In this document: piece after piece, positions 24,940-34,394 of the stretch
How the letters are laid out: each line of letters starts with the position of its first letter
Position numbering within the stretch: the first letter of the stretch is position 1
Origin: Clostridium arbusti SL206
GTDB taxonomy: Bacteria > Bacillota > Clostridia > Clostridiales > Clostridiaceae
Assembly: GCF_000246895.1 (NCBI RefSeq)
Contig: NZ_BAEV01000027.1
Location: 1 to 38,809 of the forward strand
Length of the DNA: 38,809 bases
Direction: 5' to 3'
Notes under the pieces: generated by a model
The model's database searches: none
Told to the model about the DNA's origin: nothing
The model's input: the letters and a program-made list of their open reading frames with translations, nothing else
Translations under genes and position numbers: made by a program

Positions 24940-26289
24940 ATGATGAATAAAAAAGTACTGGTACATGTCCTTAACGTATCTTTGCCCATAATAGTTGAAA
25001 TGACTATTTATACTTTTATGATGATATTAGATACAATGATGATAGGCAATTATGGAGGGAATAAAGCGTTAAGTGCAGTTGGAATAAGTACAGAAATCAT
25101 TTCTAGTTGCGTAAATATATTTATAGGAGTAGGGATGGCTATACCTATTACTGCTTTAGTTGCCCAAAGTGTTGGAGCTAATAATAAAAAGCAGGCAGAG
25201 GAATTTGCTTCAGCAGGTTTCTTAATTGGCTTTTTAATTTCAATCTTTATTTTTTTTATAATGTTTATCTTTAGTAAAAATATTCTATTTATAGCAGGAG
25301 CAAAAGGTACAGTGTTAATAATTGGAAATATATTTACTAAAGCAATTCTAATATCGGCTGTTTTTAACATGTTAACAATATTAATGAATTCAATACTAAG
25401 GGGATATGGGAATACATATACACCACTTATAATATGCATAATTATAGCTACCATCAAAATTACTTTAGATTGGGTACTAATATTCGGACATGCCTCTCAA
25501 AGCTATGGCATTATGGGAGCAAGTTATGCATCAGTAATTTCTCAATTTGTAGGATTGGTTATATGTGTATATTATATTTTATATGTATCCAAGATAAAAA
25601 TAAAATTTAAATACATGTTATTTCTTAGAAAAAATATTTTAAAAGAAATTTTTAAAATATTTATACCTTCTTTTATGGATGAGGCTGCCTTTAACATAAG
25701 CAGGTTAATTTGTACGTTTATAATAATGAATATTGGAAGTATATCTTTTGCATCCAATCAAATAGCTAATACAATAGAATCAATATCAATTATGCCAGGC
25801 ATAGGTTTTGGCATGGCAGCTACTACTCTCGTTGGTATGAAAGTAGGAGAGAAAAATTATAGAAAGGCAAAGGAATATGCTTATGGTTGTGTATTTTGGT
25901 CTGTATTAATAATGAGTATATTTTCTGTGATTTTTTTTCTGGGTTCAAATTATCTTGTAGATTTATTTGTAGGAGATTCTGAGAAAGAAGTAATGAGAAT
26001 AGCTGGAATTTGTCTATTTATAGGTGGATTTGAACAACCTTTCATAGCACTTTCCTATGGCTTTGCAGGAGCTATAGAAGGCTTTAAAGATGCGAAAACA
26101 CCTTTCTTCATTTCTTTTGTATCCGGCTGGCTAATAAGAATTCCACTGATAGTATATTTTATGTATTTTAAAAAAAGTTCAATAGTAACTGTGTGGTGGA
26201 TAACTTTAATACAATGGAGTTTTGATGGTACAATAATGTTTATTTGTTTTAGAAAAAAATTAAGAAAATATTTATTTCCCTATTATTAA
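24940..26289 (+). CDS. MATE-family multidrug/metabolite efflux transporter
   Basis: A 449-residue membrane protein with about 12 helices in two homologous halves, typical of MATE Na+/H+ antiporters. It starts MMNKKVLVHVLNVSLPIIVEM; the conserved loop features LDTMMIGNYGG (about 30-40) and GMAIPITALVAQSVGANN (about 66-83) are in the first half, and GMAATTLVGMKVGEKNY in the second. The substrate cannot be predicted. It stands alone, followed by a MITE that separates it from a two-component system that could regulate it, though nothing shows that directly. Confidence 0.92.
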   Translation: MMNKKVLVHVLNVSLPIIVEMTIYTFMMILDTMMIGNYGGNKALSAVGISTEIISSCVNIFIGVGMAIPITALVAQSVGANNKKQAEEFASAGFLIGFLISIFIFFIMFIFSKNILFIAGAKGTVLIIGNIFTKAILISAVFNMLTILMNSILRGYGNTYTPLIICIIIATIKITLDWVLIFGHASQSYGIMGASYASVISQFVGLVICVYYILYVSKIKIKFKYMLFLRKNILKEIFKIFIPSFMDEAAFNISRLICTFIIMNIGSISFASNQIANTIESISIMPGIGFGMAATTLVGMKVGEKNYRKAKEYAYGCVFWSVLIMSIFSVIFFLGSNYLVDLFVGDSEKEVMRIAGICLFIGGFEQPFIALSYGFAGAIEGFKDAKTPFFISFVSGWLIRIPLIVYFMYFKKSSIVTVWWITLIQWSFDGTIMFICFRKKLRKYLFPYY

Positions 26290-26341
26290 AATAAAATTAA
26301 CATCAGTGCCAAACTCTTCTTAAGTAAGACGTGGTTATGTG

Positions 26342-26350
26342 TGGTATAAT
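26342..26350 (+). promoter_or_regulatory. Extended -10 promoter of the two-component operon
   Basis: TGGTATAAT (26342-26350) is a perfect extended -10 box without a good -35. The predicted start (about 26357) falls on the TAA target duplication of the MITE, so transcripts would begin at the element. Confidence 0.5.
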
Positions 26351-26357
26351 ATATTAA

Positions 26358-26514
26358 GGCACATTCAAATAACTAACTAGTCAGTATGCTAGTCTATTTT
26401 GAATCCCACCGCGTCAACAGAACCCTCAGATAGCTCACTATCTCAAGAACATATTTCCTTGTAGGCTTCAAAATATACGTCGCATCTTTGACTTACTATT
26501 TATTTTCATATGCC
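26358..26514 (+). mobile_element. MITE-like element, full-length copy C (157 bp)
   Basis: Same ends and interior as copy B (GGCACATTCAAATAACTAAC to TATTTATTTTCATATGCC), with TAA duplications at 26355-26357 and 26515-26517. It differs from copy B at only a handful of positions, which suggests recent movement. It forms almost the whole 5' leader of the response-regulator gene. Confidence 0.9.
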
Positions 26515-26542
26515 TAAAAATGTAACTTAGGAGAAATAATTT

Positions 26543-27223
26543 ATGGAAGAAAGTATTTTAATTGTAGAGGATGAAGAGAGAATGAGAAAACTCATTGATG
26601 CTTATTTAAAAAAAGAAGGATATAAAACCTTTGAGGCAAAAGATGGGGTAGAGGCAGTGAAAATTTTTGATTCCAATAAGGTAACTCTCATAATATTAGA
26701 TATAATGATGCCTGTAATGGACGGGTTTAATGTGTGTAAATACATAAGAAAGAATTCAAATGTGCCAATAATAATGTTGACGGCTAAATCTGAAGAAGAA
26801 GATAAACTTTTAGGCTATGAATTTGGAGCTGATGATTATATTACAAAGCCATTTAGCCCTAAAGTATTAGTGGCAAAAGTAAAGGCACTTTTGAAACGAT
26901 ATTATCCTGATGCTAGTTTAAATAATACAAGCATGAATTTTGATGGAGTAAATATTAATGAATTAAGTCATGAGGTAACAATTAATGGTACTGAAATATA
27001 TTTGTCACCAAAGGAATATGACCTATTACTATACTTTATTAAAAATAAGGGAATAGTGCTTAGCAGAAATAAAATTTTAGATAGTGTATGGGGCATGGAT
27101 TATTATGGTGATCTTAGAACCGTGGATACACATATAAAAAGATTAAGAGAAAAACTTATAGATAAAGCATATTTGATAGCTACAGTAAGGGGCAGTGGTT
27201 ATAAACTTGAGGTGAAAAAATGA
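26543..27223 (+). CDS. OmpR/PhoB-family response regulator
   Basis: A 226-residue DNA-binding response regulator. The receiver domain has the acidic pair Glu9-Asp10/Glu11, phospho-acceptor Asp53 (ILDIMMP) and the Lys of ITKPFSP. The C-terminal winged helix (about 130-226) includes LSPKEYDLLLYFIKN and RTVDTHIKRLREKL. The next gene's ATG overlaps its stop (ATGA), so regulator and kinase are translationally coupled. Target genes are unknown. SD TTAGGAGA is 8 bases before ATG. The MITE lies between its promoter and SD. Confidence 0.96.
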   Translation: MEESILIVEDEERMRKLIDAYLKKEGYKTFEAKDGVEAVKIFDSNKVTLIILDIMMPVMDGFNVCKYIRKNSNVPIIMLTAKSEEEDKLLGYEFGADDYITKPFSPKVLVAKVKALLKRYYPDASLNNTSMNFDGVNINELSHEVTINGTEIYLSPKEYDLLLYFIKNKGIVLSRNKILDSVWGMDYYGDLRTVDTHIKRLREKLIDKAYLIATVRGSGYKLEVKK

Positions 27224-28707
27224 TTATAAAGAAAGGTATAACTGCTAAATTGTTTTTTATAACCCTTGCATTTTTTGCACTTTTTATAAGTAGCCTTCTT
27301 ATTTTTCAATCTCTATTTTTTCAGAAATTTTATATAAATAGAAAGATGACTACACTGGAAAACAATGTAGAAAAATTTAAAGAAACTTATAATAAAACAA
27401 TTACAAATGAAGATATCCTAAGTTTAGTTAGAAACTTTGAAGATTCTAATAATAGTAAAGTAGCAGTACTTGATAAGTATGGGTATTTGAATTTCGTATC
27501 TGATTCTGATGAAAAACAAGTGGAATCAGCCAGTGTAAGGGTTATAAAAGAAGTAATTGATAACTGGAGATCAAACCCAGGAGCTTTTGCAGATATGAAG
27601 CGAAGCGGTATAAGTAAAACTTATATATTTGATAATAAAGTATATAATGTAAAGAATATAGTTTGTGTATTTCCCAACAATGAAAAGGGCGAGGTTATAT
27701 TTGCAGTTTCTTCACTTCAACCAGTTAATGAGGCTTCAACAGTTATTAAACAATTTTATGTATATATATATATAACAGCACTTATATTTATAATAATATT
27801 ATCGCTTATATATTCAAATATGATTTCAAAGCCTCTAATACAGCTAAATAAGACTGCATCTAAGATGGTAAATTTAAATTTTTCTGAGAAATATATTGTT
27901 AAGAGTAATGATGAGATTGGAAATCTTGGAAATACACTAAATTTTCTAGCAGAAAATTTAAATAATACTATGAATTCCTTAAGGGAAGCAAATGAAAAAT
28001 TAAAAAGTGATATAGAAAAAGAAAGAAAATTAGAAAAAATGCGTAAAGAATTTGTAGGAGGCGTATCTCATGAATTGAAGACACCTATTAGCCTTATAGA
28101 AGGATACGCTGAGGGAATTAAAGATAATGTATTTCAAGAGGATAAAAATTACTACATAGATGTTATTATAGATGAGGCAAAAAAGATGGGGGCTCTTGTA
28201 TCTGATATGTTGGATTTATCCCAACTAGAAAGCGGAAACTTTAAGTTAAAGCGTAAAAATTTTTATATTGATAAGCTTATAAATAGTACTATTAAAAAAT
28301 ATTATACTATGTTTAATGAAGGGGAAATAGATGTAGATTTAAGTATAAATAATAATGTTTTAACCTATGGTGATCCAATAAGGATAGAACAGGTGCTAAC
28401 AAACTTTATTACTAATGCTATTAGACATACTGATAAAAAAGGTAAAATAACTATAGACACGAGACAAGTTGAAAATAGGGTATACGTATATGTAAAAAAT
28501 TCGGGAAATAATATTGAGAAAGAAGAATTGTCAAGAATATGGGATAAATTCTATAAGGTTGATAAGTCGAGAAATAGAAGTATTGGAGGAACTGGCTTAG
28601 GTCTTGCAATAACAAAGAATATTCTTATACTACATAACAGTGACTTTGGAGTAGAGAATTTTCAAGGAGGAGTAGCATTCTATTTTTCCTTATATAAGGT
28701 ATATTGA
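27220..28707 (+). CDS. Membrane sensor histidine kinase
   Basis: A 495-residue partner of the preceding regulator. It has membrane helices at about 9-30 and 181-200, an extracytoplasmic sensor domain of about 150 residues between them, a HAMP domain (about 200-250) and a short coiled coil. The H-box SHELKTP contains phospho-acceptor His284. The ATPase domain has NFITNAIRHTD (N box), DKFYKVDKSRN and GGTGLGLAI (G box). The sensor domain has no recognisable motif, so the signal is unknown. Confidence 0.95.
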   Translation: MIIKKGITAKLFFITLAFFALFISSLLIFQSLFFQKFYINRKMTTLENNVEKFKETYNKTITNEDILSLVRNFEDSNNSKVAVLDKYGYLNFVSDSDEKQVESASVRVIKEVIDNWRSNPGAFADMKRSGISKTYIFDNKVYNVKNIVCVFPNNEKGEVIFAVSSLQPVNEASTVIKQFYVYIYITALIFIIILSLIYSNMISKPLIQLNKTASKMVNLNFSEKYIVKSNDEIGNLGNTLNFLAENLNNTMNSLREANEKLKSDIEKERKLEKMRKEFVGGVSHELKTPISLIEGYAEGIKDNVFQEDKNYYIDVIIDEAKKMGALVSDMLDLSQLESGNFKLKRKNFYIDKLINSTIKKYYTMFNEGEIDVDLSINNNVLTYGDPIRIEQVLTNFITNAIRHTDKKGKITIDTRQVENRVYVYVKNSGNNIEKEELSRIWDKFYKVDKSRNRSIGGTGLGLAITKNILILHNSDFGVENFQGGVAFYFSLYKVY

Positions 28708-28836
28708 AATTAGTGTATTTTGAAACATACTATGCTGCCAGAATCAGATGATATCAAACACTATCAATTGTTAAAGTGTATTTTGAGATAGCTTATCCAT
28801 TAAAGTATTATAGTATAGATATAGATGAAAAAGTTA

Positions 28837-28878
28837 AAGGCTTACCTAAAATAATTTATATTATTTTAGGTAAGCCTT
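28837..28878. terminator. Bidirectional terminator between kinase and htrA
   Basis: A perfect 18-bp stem (AAGGCTTACCTAAAATAA, 28837-28854, with 28861-28878) and a 6-nt loop between convergent genes. Confidence 0.85.
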
Positions 28879-28895
28879 ATCAATATGTTAATGAA

Positions 28896-30209
28896 TTATT
28901 CAGTTAGTTTTAATGTAAGAGATTTAGTAGAACCATTTCTATAAACTTCAATACTTATTTCATCTCCAGCTTTATGTGAAGATTTTATACTATTTAACTC
29001 ATCTGTAGTTTTTACAGATTTACCATCAAATTTGGTAATTATATCATTTGCCTCAAGACCAGCTTTTTGTGCTGAACTATTTGGATTCACTTGTATAACA
29101 CCTACTCCAACTGGTACATAGTATTGCTTAGCATCATCACTAGACACGTCACGGCAAGTAATTCCAAGCAATAGCAAAGGCTTTGAAAGTGAACTTATTT
29201 TTGGCTTTATAAGATCTATAGGAATTGAGAATCCCATTCCTTCAACTCCATTACCACCTAATTTTGCACTATTTATACCTATTACCTGTCCTTGAGAATT
29301 AACTAATGGACCACCGCTGTTACCAGGGTTTATAGCTGCATCAGTTTGAATAAGGGTTTGAGTTTTAGAATTTTCAACTTGAACTTCTCTATTTAAAGCA
29401 CTTACAATTCCAGAGGTAACAGAGCCTAAAAATTCCTTTCCAAGAGGATTACCGATAGCTACAACCTGATCTCCAACTTGTAAATCTTTTGAATTACCTA
29501 GCTCTGCAACTCCAGGCATTGTAGTTTTTTCAGTTACTTTTATAACAGCCAAATCCATAGAGGAATCATAATTTACAACTTTAGCTGCCACTTCTTTTTT
29601 GTTACTAAGAATTACAGTTATCTTTTGTGCTCCACTTATTACATGATAGTTTGTCAATATATATCCGTCTGAATTAAATATTATACCAGAACCCATTCCA
29701 TCTTCTTCTTGAGATTGCCCTAAAAAATCACTATTAACAGAACTCTTAGTAGAAACTCCAACAACAGCTGGACTAACTTTTTTAGCAATATCAGCTACTG
29801 TAAGACCACTGCTACTTGCAACAATTGGAGAAGCTTTATAGCTGCTATTGCTATTTGAGGCTTGCTGCGTCAAGTTTTCATATAAAGGACTGGATTTAAA
29901 GAAACTTGTCTTTGGAATAAGATATAAAGAAGCAGCTCCAGAAACAGCTCCTCCAAGCACACTACAAATTAGACCTACAGCTATATAAGAAACTATTTTC
30001 TTGTCTTTGCCTCTCTTATGCTTTCCATTTAGGGTTTCAACCTTATAGTCAGTATCCTTAAAATTATTATTGGAATAATCTTTATTTGAACTATCATAAT
30101 TCCTGTCATTTGATACATTGTAAGCTGAATAGTTTGAAGTTGGTAATTCGCTGGTTGAATCTATATTATTTTTATTTTCATTATTTGAATTTTTATCATA
30201 ATCACTCAT
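28896..30209 (-). CDS. htrA: HtrA/DegP-family membrane-anchored serine protease
   Basis: 437 residues. A cytosolic Asn/Ser/Asp-rich disordered N-terminus (about 1-60), one membrane helix (71-98), a trypsin-like protease domain with His189 (TNYHVISG), Asp219 (SSMDLAVIKV) and Ser298 (NPGNSGGP), then one PDZ domain (about 345-437). It degrades or refolds damaged proteins outside the membrane under envelope stress. The start is set at ATG 30209, because GGAGG lies 7 bases upstream; an open extension to 30263 has no SD. No CtsR/HrcA or CssR-type site was recognised. Confidence 0.95.
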   Translation of the reverse strand: MSDYDKNSNNENKNNIDSTSELPTSNYSAYNVSNDRNYDSSNKDYSNNNFKDTDYKVETLNGKHKRGKDKKIVSYIAVGLICSVLGGAVSGAASLYLIPKTSFFKSSPLYENLTQQASNSNSSYKASPIVASSSGLTVADIAKKVSPAVVGVSTKSSVNSDFLGQSQEEDGMGSGIIFNSDGYILTNYHVISGAQKITVILSNKKEVAAKVVNYDSSMDLAVIKVTEKTTMPGVAELGNSKDLQVGDQVVAIGNPLGKEFLGSVTSGIVSALNREVQVENSKTQTLIQTDAAINPGNSGGPLVNSQGQVIGINSAKLGGNGVEGMGFSIPIDLIKPKISSLSKPLLLLGITCRDVSSDDAKQYYVPVGVGVIQVNPNSSAQKAGLEANDIITKFDGKSVKTTDELNSIKSSHKAGDEISIEVYRNGSTKSLTLKLTE

Positions 30210-30314
30210 TTGTAATCCTCCTAAATCATATCTAATTTCTATACTTATATAATAAATGTACACTGTGACAATTTTATGACAGCTTTGTTAAATGCCTATG
30301 ACAATTATATATAG

Positions 30315-30586
30315 GGCATCTTCAAAAAGATAACTAGTTAGTAGCATGACACGTTCATGGATAATTCACCTAAACCTAGTTGAGTAAGATTCATTGATAT
30401 CATACTGCATTTGCAGAACCTTCTTATAGAGTATGATAAATAAAATTTACATACCCATGTATTTATTATTAATTAAATATTATAATATAAATAATGTGAT
30501 TTATCCGATAATAGCGATACGTTTATGGATAACTCATCTAAACTTATGTTGAAGTAAAAACTCCAACTAAGTAAGATTCATTGATA
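30315..30586. repeat. Degenerate MITE relative plus duplicated block upstream of pepF
   Basis: It begins GGCATCTTCAAAAAGATAAC and TAGTTAGTA, like the MITE left end. CAGAACCTTCTTATAG (about 30415-30430) matches the MITE interior at 15 of 16 bases, but the right end is eroded. A block ACGTTCATGGATAA…AAGATTCATTGATA at 30351-30399 recurs in modified form at 30519-30586, directly before the pepF SD. A TATCATACT/AGTATGATA hairpin (30398-30438) lies between. It is probably a composite of two repeat families. Confidence 0.55.
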
Positions 30587-30601
30587 AAGGAGTGTTATGT
30601 T

Positions 30602-32371
30602 TTGGAACATAAATGGAGTTTAAAAGAATTATATAGTTCTTTTTCATCAGAGGAATTTAAGAATGATTTAATTAAATGTGATGAATTTATAGATAAAATT
30701 AAAAAAATGTCTGAGAAACTTACAAATGATAAAAGTAATTTGGTAAAAATATTAGAAGAATATATAAATATTAGTAATGATTTTTCACATTTATCCTTTA
30801 AACTAATGGCATTTTGTCAGCTTACTTTAAGTGTTGATACTAAAAATGTAGATGCTTTGAGGTATCTAGAACTGCTTGAAGAAAAGCTTACAGCATTAGC
30901 TCAGCCAAGTACAAAGTTTACAAAATGGATTGGAAGTTTACAAAATCTAGATGAAATAATTAAAGCTTCAGAAACCTTAAAAGAACATGCTTTCTACTTA
31001 AGAGAAGAAGTAAAAAAGAATAAATACATTCTAGGTGAAAATGAGGAAATAATCATTTCAAAAATGAAGAACACTGGTTCTAGTGCTTGGAGTAAACTTC
31101 AAGATTTAACAACTTCAAATCTTTTAGTTGATATTGATATTAAAGGTAAGAAAGAGAAGCTTCCTCTAACAGTTATTAGAAATATGGCTTATGATGATGA
31201 TAAAGATTTGAGAAAATTAGCTTATGAAGCGGAATTAAAATCCTATAAGAAAATAGAAGATGTATCGGCAGCGTGTCTTAATGGAATTAAAGGTGAGGTT
31301 ATAACTGTTGCAAAGTTAAGGGGATATAAGTCACCTTTAGAAGAAAGTCTCATTAATTCAAGAATGGATAGAGAGTCATTAGATGCAATGTTCAATGCAA
31401 TAAAGGAATATTTGCCAGTGTTTAAGAAATATTTTAGAAAAAAGGCTGAAACATTAGGCTATAAAAATGGTCTTCCTTTTTATGAACTATTTGCGCCAAT
31501 AGGTAAAAATAGTAAACAATATACCTATGAAGATGCAAAAGAATTTATTGGCTATAATTTTAAAACTTTTAGCGACAAACTTAGCAACTATGCATTAAAT
31601 GCTTTTGATAAAAATTGGATAGATGCAGAACCAAGAGAGGGAAAAGTTGGAGGAGCCTTCTGCGAGAATTTACATGTTATTGGTGAAAGTAGAATAATGA
31701 GTAATTTTAGTGGAAATTTTGGTGACGTAGTAACTCTTGCGCATGAACTAGGTCATGGATATCATGGATCCTGTTTATTGAATGAATCTGCAATTAATAG
31801 TGAGTATCCAATGCCTATTGCTGAAACAGCATCAACTTTTTGTGAAACAATTATAAAAAAAGCCGCAGTAAAAAATGTAGCAAAAGAAGAGGCACTTTTG
31901 ATATTAGAAACGGAAATAAGTGATTGTGCACAGGTGATTGTAGATATATATAGTAGATTTTTATTTGAACAGGAGCTATTTGAAAGAAGAGAAAAGAGTT
32001 CATTGTCTTCTAAGGAATTGCAGGAAATAATGATAGAGTCTCAAAAAAAATCTTATGGAGAAGGTCTTGATCTAAATTATTTGCATCCATATATGTGGGT
32101 ATGTAAACCTCATTATTATTCTGCTGGATTTAATTTTTATAATTATCCTTATGCTTTTGGGCTTTTGTTTTCCAAGGGGTTGTATTCAAAATACTTAGAC
32201 GATAAGGAAAAATTTGTTGCAGAATATGATACATTACTTAGTGTAACAGGAAAAAATCAAATTTCAGATATAACTAAGCTTATGAATATCGATATTCATT
32301 CTATGGATTTCTGGAGGAGTTCTTTGGAACTTATAAGAGAAGATATAGATAAATTTATTAAATTGTTATGA
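30602..32371 (+). CDS. pepF: Oligoendopeptidase F (M3 metallopeptidase)
   Basis: A 589-residue zinc peptidase that degrades short peptides in the cytosol. The zinc motif is HELGH (His381 and His385) in LAHELGHGYHG, with the third ligand Glu in the downstream helix (AETASTFCE). The length fits PepF. The start is TTG at 30602, giving MEHKWSLKEL, with AAGGAGTG 8 bases upstream. The ATG at 30597 is out of frame, and the more upstream TTG (30581) overlaps the repeat and lacks an SD. The repeat block forms its leader. Confidence 0.94.
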   Translation: MEHKWSLKELYSSFSSEEFKNDLIKCDEFIDKIKKMSEKLTNDKSNLVKILEEYINISNDFSHLSFKLMAFCQLTLSVDTKNVDALRYLELLEEKLTALAQPSTKFTKWIGSLQNLDEIIKASETLKEHAFYLREEVKKNKYILGENEEIIISKMKNTGSSAWSKLQDLTTSNLLVDIDIKGKKEKLPLTVIRNMAYDDDKDLRKLAYEAELKSYKKIEDVSAACLNGIKGEVITVAKLRGYKSPLEESLINSRMDRESLDAMFNAIKEYLPVFKKYFRKKAETLGYKNGLPFYELFAPIGKNSKQYTYEDAKEFIGYNFKTFSDKLSNYALNAFDKNWIDAEPREGKVGGAFCENLHVIGESRIMSNFSGNFGDVVTLAHELGHGYHGSCLLNESAINSEYPMPIAETASTFCETIIKKAAVKNVAKEEALLILETEISDCAQVIVDIYSRFLFEQELFERREKSSLSSKELQEIMIESQKKSYGEGLDLNYLHPYMWVCKPHYYSAGFNFYNYPYAFGLLFSKGLYSKYLDDKEKFVAEYDTLLSVTGKNQISDITKLMNIDIHSMDFWRSSLELIREDIDKFIKLL

Positions 32372-32492
32372 AGTTTAAAAATTATATTAGTAAGCAAATG
32401 TAAATTATTATTACAAGTGAAAATTATATGTATAGTATGTCTATTTAGATACAATTAAATATGATATAATTTATTACATGAGGTGAAGGATA

Positions 32493-33530
32493 TTGGATTT
32501 TTTAAAACAAATGTTTAAGAAGGATTTAATTAAAAGTTTATTGTTTTTAATATGTATAGGTATATTTTTATATCTTATAAAAAGTATACTCAATCTTGTT
32601 TTATTAACATTTTTATTTGCTTATTTAATTAATAGTTTAGAAAATCTCGTAGTAAATAATTTAAAAAAATATATTCCTGTAAAAAAAGGAATAGTTACAA
32701 TAGTACTTTATATAGTTATATTTGCATTAATAATAGTTGTTTTATATAAATATGTACCCTTAATAATATTTCAAAGTATAAGTATTATTAAACAGGCAGA
32801 GGAATTTTATATAGAAACTACTAAAAACAATATGCCAGACGGTTTAAGTAAGCTCTTGATTCCTATGATAGCTAAAATTGATATACGAAATTACACTCAA
32901 TCGGGAATTGATATGGCATTACGTGTAGCCACTAATGTGGGAAAATGGAGTGGATATGCATTTATTTCACTTATGTTAAGCTTATTCTTTATTTTAGAAA
33001 AAGAAAGGGTTATAAGCTTTGTAAAGAAATTTGAAGATAGTAAGGTTTCTGGAGTTTACAAATATTGTGCACATTTTGGAAATAATTTCTTAAATTCTTT
33101 TGGTAAAGTAATAACAGCTCAAGTAGTAATAGCTACGGTAAATACAATTATATCTGTTATTTTACTTAGTATTATGGGATTTCCTAAATTATTAGCACTA
33201 GGATTTATGATTTTTCTTTTAAGTTTAATACCAGTAGCAGGAGTAATAATATCACTTATACCATTATGTTTAATTGCCTTTAAGATAGGTGGAATGGTAA
33301 AGATAGTATATATATTAATAATGGTAGCTATAATACATTTAGTTGAAAGCTACATATTAAATCCTAAACTTATGTCTGAAAAAACTAAATTACCTATATT
33401 TTTTACTTTTGTAATACTTATTGTATCGGAACATTTTATGGGAATATGGGGTTTACTTCTTGGTATACCGCTGTTTATGTTTATAATTGAAATATTAGGA
33501 GTTAAAGTCAATGAAGATTCTAAATCGTAG
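32493..33530 (+). CDS. AI-2E-family (PerM/YtvI-type) membrane permease
   Basis: A 345-residue protein with seven or eight membrane helices and the family features LNSFGKVITAQVVIATVNTIISVI and a C-terminal VESYILNPKLMSEKTKLPIF. The AI-2E superfamily includes Na+/H+ antiporters and exporters of small molecules; the name does not prove autoinducer transport. The start is TTG 32493 with GAGGTGAAGG upstream. It is a single gene ending at a 52-bp palindrome. Confidence 0.9.
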   Translation: MDFLKQMFKKDLIKSLLFLICIGIFLYLIKSILNLVLLTFLFAYLINSLENLVVNNLKKYIPVKKGIVTIVLYIVIFALIIVVLYKYVPLIIFQSISIIKQAEEFYIETTKNNMPDGLSKLLIPMIAKIDIRNYTQSGIDMALRVATNVGKWSGYAFISLMLSLFFILEKERVISFVKKFEDSKVSGVYKYCAHFGNNFLNSFGKVITAQVVIATVNTIISVILLSIMGFPKLLALGFMIFLLSLIPVAGVIISLIPLCLIAFKIGGMVKIVYILIMVAIIHLVESYILNPKLMSEKTKLPIFFTFVILIVSEHFMGIWGLLLGIPLFMFIIEILGVKVNEDSKS

Positions 33531-33591
33531 ATTTTAAATAAATTTTTTAATAAGTAATTCCCTTTGAGATATCTATGAAGAAAATATTTAA

Positions 33592-33643
33592 AATAAAGGC
33601 ACTAATCAATTATTGTATACAATAATTGATTAGTGCCTTTATT
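33592..33643. terminator. 52-bp perfect palindrome after the permease gene
   Basis: Two exact 26-bp arms (centre TATTGTATACAATA, outer AATAAAGGCACTAATC). It lies 62 bp after the stop codon and is followed by TTATTAAT. It is a likely terminator with an unusually long loopless stem. Confidence 0.7.
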
Positions 33644-33765
33644 AATATGAATATATATTTAGTTTATGTAAAATAATAAGAATGAATATTAGTTATAAAA
33701 CAAAAATATTCTCGAGAAATTGCTATAGAGAGATATATACTTTAAATGAAGAGAGGTGATAATAA

Positions 33766-34230
33766 ATGATAATTATATATCATGATGTAGGAGGAACACA
33801 TTCTACAGCTATTGCAGCTAATTTACATATTAATAGGTTACCTATGGATAGATTACCTAGTAAAGAGGAACTACTTAATTTACCTACTTTTGACAAAATA
33901 GAAAAAAGTGATTTAGGACATTTGATGTATATAGGTCAAGATGAATTTGAAGCAAAGGTATATACCTTAGGTAGAAAATATAAACCTAATTTAGTTATAC
34001 CAGCAATAGAGGATATGTATTCAGTTTTGAAGGGTAACAGAGAAGAACTTTATGTTATAGATACTCATCCAACAGTAAATCTCCTTATGAAAATTGGTGG
34101 TTTTACATCCAGAGGATTAAAATGGGTAAGCTTTGGAAGGCCTATTGTGACTTATGGTAGTATCAAAGCTTATAAGGATATAGTAAATATTGTTAAAGGG
34201 GTAAAGGATAATTTAAAAAATAGAAAATAA
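33766..34230 (+). CDS. DUF3189-family protein
   Basis: A 154-residue protein starting MIIIYHDVGGTHSTAIAANLH and containing DRLPSKEELLNLPTFDK, then YIGQDEFEAKVYTLGRK. This is the pattern of the Firmicutes DUF3189 family. No catalytic function is established. The N-terminal YHDVGGTHST loop looks like a P-loop-type or phosphate-binding turn, but that is only an impression. SD GAGAGGTG precedes the ATG. It stands between two hairpins as a single gene. Confidence 0.8.
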   Translation: MIIIYHDVGGTHSTAIAANLHINRLPMDRLPSKEELLNLPTFDKIEKSDLGHLMYIGQDEFEAKVYTLGRKYKPNLVIPAIEDMYSVLKGNREELYVIDTHPTVNLLMKIGGFTSRGLKWVSFGRPIVTYGSIKAYKDIVNIVKGVKDNLKNRK

Positions 34231-34281
34231 TATTAATTAAAAGTAAATAAGCTATTTATAATTATTTATAATGTATAAAAC

Positions 34282-34380
34282 AATGCCTAAGAAATAAGTT
34301 ATTATGTAGCATAACTTTTATTATTATATGAATTTAATACTAAGAAAGTGTATTCACTAATAACCATAGGCATTATTTTA
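34282..34380. terminator. Probable terminator region between convergent genes
   Basis: AATGCCTA (34282-34289) pairs with TAGGCATT (34367-34374) and an inner AAGTTAT/ATAACTT hairpin lies between them. ATTTTAATATTTA follows. It sits between the DUF3189 gene and the reverse-strand uppS-like gene. Confidence 0.45.
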
Positions 34381-34394
34381 ATATTTATTTAGAC

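Noticed and set aside
8995-26514. CRISPR-like repeats
   Set aside because: The repeated units are dispersed kilobases apart, have terminal inverted repeats and target duplications, and no spacers or cas genes are present.
28713-28790. Two copies of AGTGTATTTTGA with nearby AT-rich sequence after the kinase gene
   Set aside because: Only 12 bp, in AT-rich intergenic DNA, with no inverted partner or link to the MITE ends; probably chance or old decay.
30210-30263. N-terminal extension of HtrA
   Set aside because: No SD; GGAGG lies exactly 7 bases before the ATG at 30209.
34282-34374. TGCCTA…TAGGCA pair as another MITE
   Set aside because: The termini point inward-out (TGCC on the left, GGCA on the right), opposite to the element ends, and no T-W-A duplication is present; better read as a terminator stem.
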